Assembly: GCA_025677825.1 (NCBI GenBank)
Contig: JAIXMO010000002.1
Location: 186,001 to 250,000 of the forward strand
DNA from: Helicostylum pulchrum
Lineage: Eukaryota; Mucoromycota; Mucoromycetes; Mucorales; Mucoraceae
Direction: 5' to 3'
Length of the DNA: 64,000 nt
Numbering within the stretch: position 1 is the first letter of the stretch; the number at the start of each line of letters is the position of its first letter. The notes beneath the pieces were generated by a model. It saw only the letters and a list, made by a program, of their open reading frames with translations. It was not told the DNA's origin and did no database searches. Below, in pieces: positions 57,731 to 64,000 of the stretch. Both the position numbers and the translations under genes were made by a program.

Positions 57731-59408
57731 ATGCATTTGGGATTACTTTCTCATGGTCAATTGAGTTTTGATCCTTTTAAACCGATTATTTTAAGAGGAT
57801 TACCAACTGAAGATGCTTCTACTTTGTTTGCAGGGAATGTAGTTTTAAACCTGTCAAAACCGACCAAGATCTCCAACGTTTCGGTTACCTTAAAGAGTCA
57901 CGCCGTGACATATTGGCCAGAAGGTAAGAAAAAGGGTCTGATAAAAAATAAAAAAACAAAAAAGTCGCTAATACTCAATTAAGGTATTGGAGCACGTGGT
58001 ACTAGGTTAACAGCGGAAAAGCCTTTGGGAGAACAGACACTTGAAATTTTAGCTCCTCATATTAATAAGAAAGCGCCTGTATTAGTTTTACCCGCAGGAG
58101 TACATCGTTTTTCATTTGCATTTGTGATACCTAATGTAAGTTGGTAATAAACCTTTTTTTTATACTTGTTTTTTTTATATTAACGCTGGATATATATAGT
58201 CAACAGTTGCAACGATTGAAGATACATTTGGTAGAGTTAAACATGTAGTAGAAGCTGAGGTTCAAAGGCCTGGTATGATGGTATCTAGTTGGAATATTTC
58301 CAAACCGATCATGATTTTACGTACATACATGTCAAATTCATTATTGGTGAACAATTCTTTAAATAATCTGTCGAGAACATTCGAAAAAAATATGGTTTAC
58401 GGTGATATTGAAGTATTAATTGAGGCAGCCGCATTTTCTTCCGGGGACTTGTTTTACATTCGAATGATCATCGAACCGCAATTAAAACATACAAGGTTAG
58501 AACATATGGAAGTAAATGTAATCGAGTCAAGAAAATATTGTGTACCAGAGATGAGAGCTTGGAGAAACGATGCCACTACGTTTCCTATGCCTTTTGCAGG
58601 ATCAGTTAGGTTAGCAGAATTCGGAGAGGTAGATACGACCACAGAGCAGTTGTTACCTGTATTTGATAAAAATCAAAATGGTATTGAGCTAGTACATGAT
58701 TTTGCACATCGATTAGCGTTTTATGCACCTACCTGTCAACAAAATATTCGACATACAACTTATATTAAAGAAATTCAGTTTCGACACAGTATCGAGATTA
58801 GTTTAACTATATCGTATTTGGATATACAAGGAAATCGACATCACCTAAGTAGAAGGAATAGTTTTGAATCGATGGTACCCGAATCTATGTCAGGTGCCCT
58901 TACACCGCCACCAGCGGCGCATTTTAATAATAATTCGCGTGCAGTCGGTATCCCAAGAATTAGTCAACCACCTACGCCAACGCCTAGTGATAGTACAAAT
59001 TCGATTAATCAAATACCGAATAATAGTGTTACTTGGCAAAATATATTACTTGGATTACATAAGTCTAATAAGAATGAAGAATATAAAACCAAGGAAACAA
59101 TTACGTTTGATTCTGCAGTTACGGTATTTGACTGCAGACTGAAAGAAGACTATGGTAGATTGCCTTCTTACTTTGAATTGGGAGTGAAACCTACAACATT
59201 TCATAAAGGCAAGAAGGAGAATATCAAGATTACCAAGGTAGATGAACCAAAGAACCAACCTAGTCCGTATTTATGCTCTTGTTATTATACATTTTGTCAA
59301 GAAATGGAATTAGCTTCACAAGCAATGTATTCCATTAAAGATGATTCAACTATTATGCCATTATTGGATCGTATACCGTCGATCCCCCCACCAGATTACT
59401 CGGCTTAA
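57731..59408 (+). CDS. Arrestin-related trafficking adaptor
   Basis: Three exons, 57731-57923, 57984-58135 and 58200-59408, about 517 residues. An N-terminal arrestin fold starts early (LSHGQLSFDPFKPIILRGLP; ASTLFAGNVVLNLSKPTKIS with VSVTLKSHAVTYW; LPAGVHRFSFAFVIP; TFGRVKHVVEAEVQRP). The arrestin C domain has GDIEVLIEAAAFSSGDLFYI and LEHMEVNVIESRKY, interrupted by a Ser/Pro/Asn-rich insertion at about residues 310-370. The C terminus is IPSIPPPDYSA, a PPxY motif that binds WW domains of Rsp5/Nedd4-type ubiquitin ligases, and LPSY (GRLPSYFELG) is a second possible site. Proteins of this group recruit the ligase to plasma-membrane transporters for endocytosis. The client is unknown. Confidence 0.88.
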
Positions 59409-60186
59409 TTTTATACCCCCCCCCCAACTCTTACGGTAGTACCAATAATGAATTTGAATTAATCTGTTGAAATTATATTGAAATATCCACGTTTTTATAC
59501 TCTTATACTCCTTTATTATTTTGTACTCGATTAAAAAAAAAATATTATGTTATACAATTTTTAATTTTATTTTATTTTCTGTATTGTATAAAATATAACA
59601 GGTCAATATAATTGTCACGCCATTACTCACTTGCAAAAAAAAACAAGTCTTGTATATAACTGGTAAGCACGTGTTTTTTACTGTGTAACAAAAACTAAGG
59701 GCCTTTTCTTATCTGTGAGCCAGACCCCTTCCCTTTGAAAGAAAAAAAATACTTTTTTTTTGCTGTTGGTGAAATACTTTTTTTTTTTTTTTGTATGTGC
59801 ACAGCAATTAACAACAAACAAAAAAACTATGCATATTATACCAATGGATGCAACTGTAAACGCGTAAAATTTAATGTAGTAAAGCAAGTAATTGATGATG
59901 ACTCATGTTGTTTAACACGCACACACTCTTTTTTTTTTTTTTAATGATGCGAATTAAACTCCAATTCGGTAACCTGTCAATTAAGAAAAATAGCAGTAAA
60001 TCACACTAAAATAATTTAGTTGAGTCGATCCCTTTTTAAATTGGGAAATACCGTGTTTCTTTTTTGAATATTTAATTATTTCACTTTCTTTTCATTTTAT
60101 TTATTTTACATATACATACACCTTTATACATTCTTTTTCTACTCTTTTTTTTTTTTTTTTTTGCCAAGTAAAAATAAAATAAAAAA
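59409..60186. other. Intergenic, promoter of the homeobox gene
   Basis: Starts with a C run (about 59416) in the arrestin 3' UTR and contains many A/T runs, with a T run shortly before the homeobox start. No gene or RNA was seen. Confidence 0.45.
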
Positions 60187-61566
60187 ATGAACAATTATAT
60201 GACAGATGATAAACTATCTACGCCTCGCAAAAGAACGAGAGCAACACCTGAACAATTATCCGTACTAGAAAAAACGTTCAACGTGAACCCAAGCCCGAAT
60301 AACCGTGTCAGAGAGCAACTATCTCGCGAATTAGGCATGTCTGAAAGATCAATCCAAATTTGGTTCCAAAACCGAAGAGCCAAAGTAAAAAACGTAGCAA
60401 AGAAATCAACCATGTTACATGACGAGACTTTAAGAATGCAGTATTACGCTTCTTCTGCTGCTGCTGCAGCTTGTCAAGCAGCAGCGTATCATCAATACCA
60501 GCAACAGAATGGCGTAAAGCCAACAGAGATTGATATCGGTGACCCAATAAAAACAAACCCGGATCTTTATTATTATTATTATTATTATTATTTTAATCAA
60601 CAACAACAAAGACCAAAACACATGTATCAACCTTATAATACACAAACAAGTTCTGTACCACCACCTCCTATTTCATTAAAATCTATGCCTCCCCCACCCC
60701 CACCTCCACCCACTACAAACGATGAAGGTTCTATCAGTCCTTCTTTATCAGATTTATCAAACTGGTCTAAAAAGAATCGTACAAGAGCACATACAGTTGG
60801 ACCTTATTATCCTACCATGATACAAGAGCAACAACTGCAACAGAATAAATTATTTGATAGAGGGAATTCAGTTGAAATGTCTTTTAAAACAAGCATGATG
60901 CCATCAAATAACTATACAAATATGTTGAATAATTCCTCATTACCATTTGATAATGTATCTGTATTACCACCTTCTTATCAAACCGAGTATTTCGATCATC
61001 ATCAACAGCAGCAGCAACAACAGCAGCAGCAGTGGAACGAGTTGCCTTTTTGTAAGCATATATAATATATGTAATCTAAAAAAAAAAAATTTACTAATAT
61101 TTAATGTGGTGTAGATCAAGATAATAACATGTTAAATATTATGCCTAATTCTATACATATTTCAGCACAAGCACTACAAATCGGAACTTGGAAAAGAATG
61201 GGGTTCGAAAGCAACGATTTGCTATGCCAGTACGACAAACAAAACAAGAGCTTTAGCTGGTGTATACAAGATGGACCCAGTAGATTTAAAATGGAATTTC
61301 ATCAGTCGTTTGTAAAAAGTATTCAATTATATCCTTTAGAAAATAATAGACCTGGGTGGGCTAGGTTAGAAATCTCGGTTGTACCAACAGAAATATCATT
61401 TTATATGCAAGTAAAACCGAATTGGATTCAATGTAGAGATTACACTGAGGATAAACAAGCTTCTATGATCACTGTACATCAATTAGACGGTCCTTACCTT
61501 ACACTAAAAGCAGAATTAGATGCTTTAAAAAACCAAGATGATTATTTTGCTTCCATTTTACCATAA
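60187..61566 (+). CDS. Homeodomain transcription factor, Phx1/Pho2-like
   Basis: Two exons, 60187-61051 and 61115-61566, about 438 residues. The homeodomain spans about residues 12-72: RKRTRATPEQLSVLEKTFNV, then a PNNRVREQLSRELG turn and the recognition helix RSIQIWFQNRRAKVKN with Gln50/Asn51. The middle is low-complexity: an Ala run, eight Tyr in a row near residue 130, about eight Pro near residue 170, and a run of Gln near residue 280. Exon 2 holds a conserved-looking C-terminal domain (ISAQALQIGTWKRMGFESND, FSWCIQDGPSRFKMEFH, GWARLEISVVPTEISFYMQV). A homeodomain plus such a C-terminal domain fits the fungal Phx1/Pho2/Grf10-type group, linked to nutrient and stationary-phase control. The specific role is inferred only. 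Confidence 0.88.
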
Positions 61567-61838
61567 GCTCACTCTTTTTTCTCTCTCTTTAATATATATG
61601 TTACACTTATGCACGCGCTGATTGGCCAAAATGGAATAAAACTAATTTAAATTTATGTACTCCGAATATGCCCTTTTTTTTTTCCACCCACTAATAAATA
61701 AAAAAAAAAAAAAAAAAGTCGTTTTTTTCCCTTTTTTCTCTCTTTTTTTAAAAACTTATTTTGTTGGTTATTCTCCCTTAACTTTTTGAATATATCAACT
61801 ATATAAACACCCTTTTTTTTTTTTAAATATAAAGTATT

Positions 61839-63257
61839 ATGAGAGAAGTTATTTCTATTCACGTTGGTCAAGCCGGTGTCCAAATTGGTAACGCCTGTTG
61901 GGAACTTTACTGTCTTGAACATGGTATTCAACCTGATGGTCACATTCCTGAAGAAAACAACACTGGTGACAACTCTTTCGATACCTTCTTTAGTGAGACC
62001 AGTTCTGGTAAGCATGTTCCTCGTACTGTTATGGTTGATTTGGAACCCACTGTAGTTGATGAAGTACGTACTGGTGCTTATCGTCAATTATTCCACCCTG
62101 GTAAAGTTTTTATTTATTTATTCTTTGTTTACGTATAAACTAAATATGTATGTACTTACCTCCTTGCAGAACAATTGATTACTGGTAAGGAAGATGCTGC
62201 TAACAATTATGCTCGTGGTCATTATACCGTTGGTAAAGAGTTGGTTGACTCTGTCTTGGACCGTATTCGTAAATTAGCTGATAACTGTACCGGTCTTCAA
62301 GGTTTCCTTGTTTTCCACTCCTTTGGTGGTGGTACCGGTTCTGGTTTTGGTGCTCTTTTAATGGAGCGTCTTTCTGTTGATTACGGTAAGAAGTCCAAGC
62401 TTGAGTTCTCTGTTTACCCTGCCCCTCAAGTTGCAACCTCCGTTGTTGAACCTTACAACTCCATCTTGACTACTCATACCACCCTTGAGCACTCTGATGT
62501 CTCCTTCATGGTTGATAATGAAGCTATCTATGATATCTGTCGCCGTAACTTGGACATCGAGCGTCCCTCTTATACCAACTTGAACCGTTTGATCGCTCAA
62601 GTCGTTTCTTCCATCACTGCTTCTCTTCGTTTCGATGGTTCTCTTAACGTTGATTTAAACGAGTTCCAAACTAACTTGGTTCCTTATCCTCGTATTCATT
62701 TCCCCTTGGTCACTTATGCCCCTATTATTTCCTCCGCCAAGGCTTACCATGAACAATTATCTGTTCAAGAAATTACCAACGCTTGTTTCGAACCCAATAA
62801 CCAAATGGTCAAGTGTGATCCTCGTCACGGTAAATACATGTCTTGTTGTTTGTTGTATCGTGGTGATGTTGTCCCTAAAGACACCAACGCTGCTATCTCT
62901 GCTATCAAGACCAAGCGTACCATTCAATTCGTTGATTGGTGTCCTACCGGTTTCAAGGTCGGTATCAATTGTCGTGCTCCCGCTGCTGTCCCTGGTGGTG
63001 ATTTGGCTACTGTTCAACGTGCTCTTTGTATGTTGTCCAACACCACTGCTATCGCTGAGGCCTGGGCTCGTCTTGATCACAAGTTCGATCTTATGTACGC
63101 CAAGCGTGCTTTCGTTCATTGGTACGTCGGTGAAGGTATGGAAGAAGGTGAATTCTCTGAAGCTCGTGAAGATTTGGCTGCTCTTGAGAAGGATTACGAG
63201 GAGGTCGGTTCTGACTCCTTGGGCGATTCTGAAATTGAGGATGTTGAGGAATATTAA
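61839..63257 (+). CDS. TUB1: Alpha-tubulin
   Basis: Two exons, 61839-62100 and 62170-63257, 449 residues. It starts [20 protein letters not shown], the alpha-tubulin N terminus and beta-tubulin-type autoregulation-like start. It includes the GTP loop [17 protein letters not shown] and [20 protein letters not shown], and ends in SEIEDVEEY, with the C-terminal Tyr typical of alpha-tubulin. [20 protein letters not shown] matches the conserved C-terminal helix with the catalytic Glu that hydrolyses the beta-tubulin GTP. It forms microtubules with beta-tubulin. The single intron follows codon 87. Codons are strongly biased, as in highly expressed genes. Confidence 0.98.
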
Positions 63258-64000
63258 ATTGTTTCTTTTTTTCCTTATAAATAAAAATGCTACGTCTTTT
63301 TTATTTGTTCAATAATAATAAGCATGTCTCTTTTTTTTTTTTTTTTTATAAACTCCATTAGTATCATTTAACACTTTTACAGTGTCGAAACATGTGTAAA
63401 ATCCGTAGCACAAATAATTGTTACTCCTCATATAGTGCCGCGTTTTTTTTTTTTTTTTTGTCTCCGAGTTGCTGTATACAGAGTCAACTTTCTATACCGC
63501 TGAAAAGCGTTTCAGAAAATAACGCTTTGAAAACTGTGAAGAATAGGATGCTTCAGTAAAGGTCTTTGTATTATACTCCCTTTTTTTTAACGAAGCACTT
63601 TATTATTAAGGCACCGCGTTTTTAGAAATCCGATGAAAGTTTTACAGAAACACTTTTGCCTTGTGCAACCCAACTCCAGCAATAATAATAAGTTAAATTA
63701 CTTTTCAACTATTTATTATATTGATGGGCAATATGAGTTTAAACAGGTATACGTTATACGTATTAGCTGTAGAATGATTTGCTTTTGACTCTACGTACTG
63801 TCTAATGTCTTCGATTTCTTTATCAGTTCCATCCATAGGTAACTTTTCCTAAAGTTTATCTCGACTTTCAAAGTAAAAAAGTAAAAGGGTAAAAAAGTAA
63901 AGGAAAAAGGGAAAAAAATACTTGTAAAAAAAAGTCGATAAAGATACACAGTTAGTCTGTTTTTTTAAAAAATAATAATACCAGCATTCTATTTTAAGAC
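63258..64000. other. Window end: intergenic with one short minus-strand frame
   Basis: T-rich and otherwise without long frames. A minus-strand ATG at 63836 opens 43 codons to a stop at 63705: MDGTDKEIEDIRQYVESKAN, then HSTANTYNVYLFKLI. The spacing resembles the N-terminal SAM-like domain of tyrosine recombinases, but it is too short to call. Confidence 0.3.

Noticed and set aside
62716..63315. 199-codon frame inside alpha-tubulin
   Set aside because: Shifted-frame shadow of the tubulin exon, with Leu/Ser-rich low-complexity product.

Overview
The window reads as nuclear DNA of a mucoralean (Mucoromycota) fungus. The signs are AT-rich DNA, many short T-rich introns (GTAAGT-type donors, TAG/CAG acceptors), a divergent FET3-FTR1 iron-uptake pair, an alpha-tubulin with one early intron, and several decayed gene families of a kind I associate with Mucorales. 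The genus cannot be fixed from the sequence. No rRNA, tRNA or CRISPR array was recognised by eye.

Layout. 1-8.5 kb is a repeat island. It holds relics of unrecognised multi-copy genes, a solo-LTR-like repeat (4463-4770) and a broken MULE transposase joined to an OTU protease-like domain (5179-8091, minus strand). 8.8-20.4 kb is a dense housekeeping block: TLC-domain membrane protein, RPL11, uL13 (RPL16/L13a), a Fun30/SMARCAD1-type remodeller, a WDR44-like WD40 protein and hexokinase. 20.4-25.6 kb is a second island. It carries a 5'-truncated Ty3/gypsy element whose end repeats the LTR at 4.5 kb in opposite orientation, and a truncated gene with a serine-recombinase-like motif.

26.2-29.9 kb is the high-affinity iron locus: FET3 (minus) and FTR1 (plus) share a promoter with three perfect ATCTGATAA iron-GATA sites. 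A 3-kb gene desert follows (29.9-32.9 kb) and carries four more such sites. 32.9-38.7 kb holds two F-box-type genes, a ubiquitin-like/WLM metalloprotease and RPL15. 40.8-54.3 kb holds an unrecognised multi-pass membrane protein, the PP2A B56 subunit (RTS1), the proteasome adaptor ECM29, a bHLH factor and an Alr1/Mnr2-type CorA magnesium transporter. 54.3-57.7 kb is a third island with a short two-exon hypothetical gene and a cluster of three perfect hairpins (55978-56087). The end carries an arrestin-related adaptor with a PPxY motif, a Phx1/Pho2-like homeodomain factor and alpha-tubulin.

FET3 and FTR1 form one functional unit: the oxidase passes Fe3+ to the permease. The other genes are independent housekeeping or regulatory genes. 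Exon junctions were worked out by hand from splice signals and frame continuity, so a junction may be off by a base or use another site.
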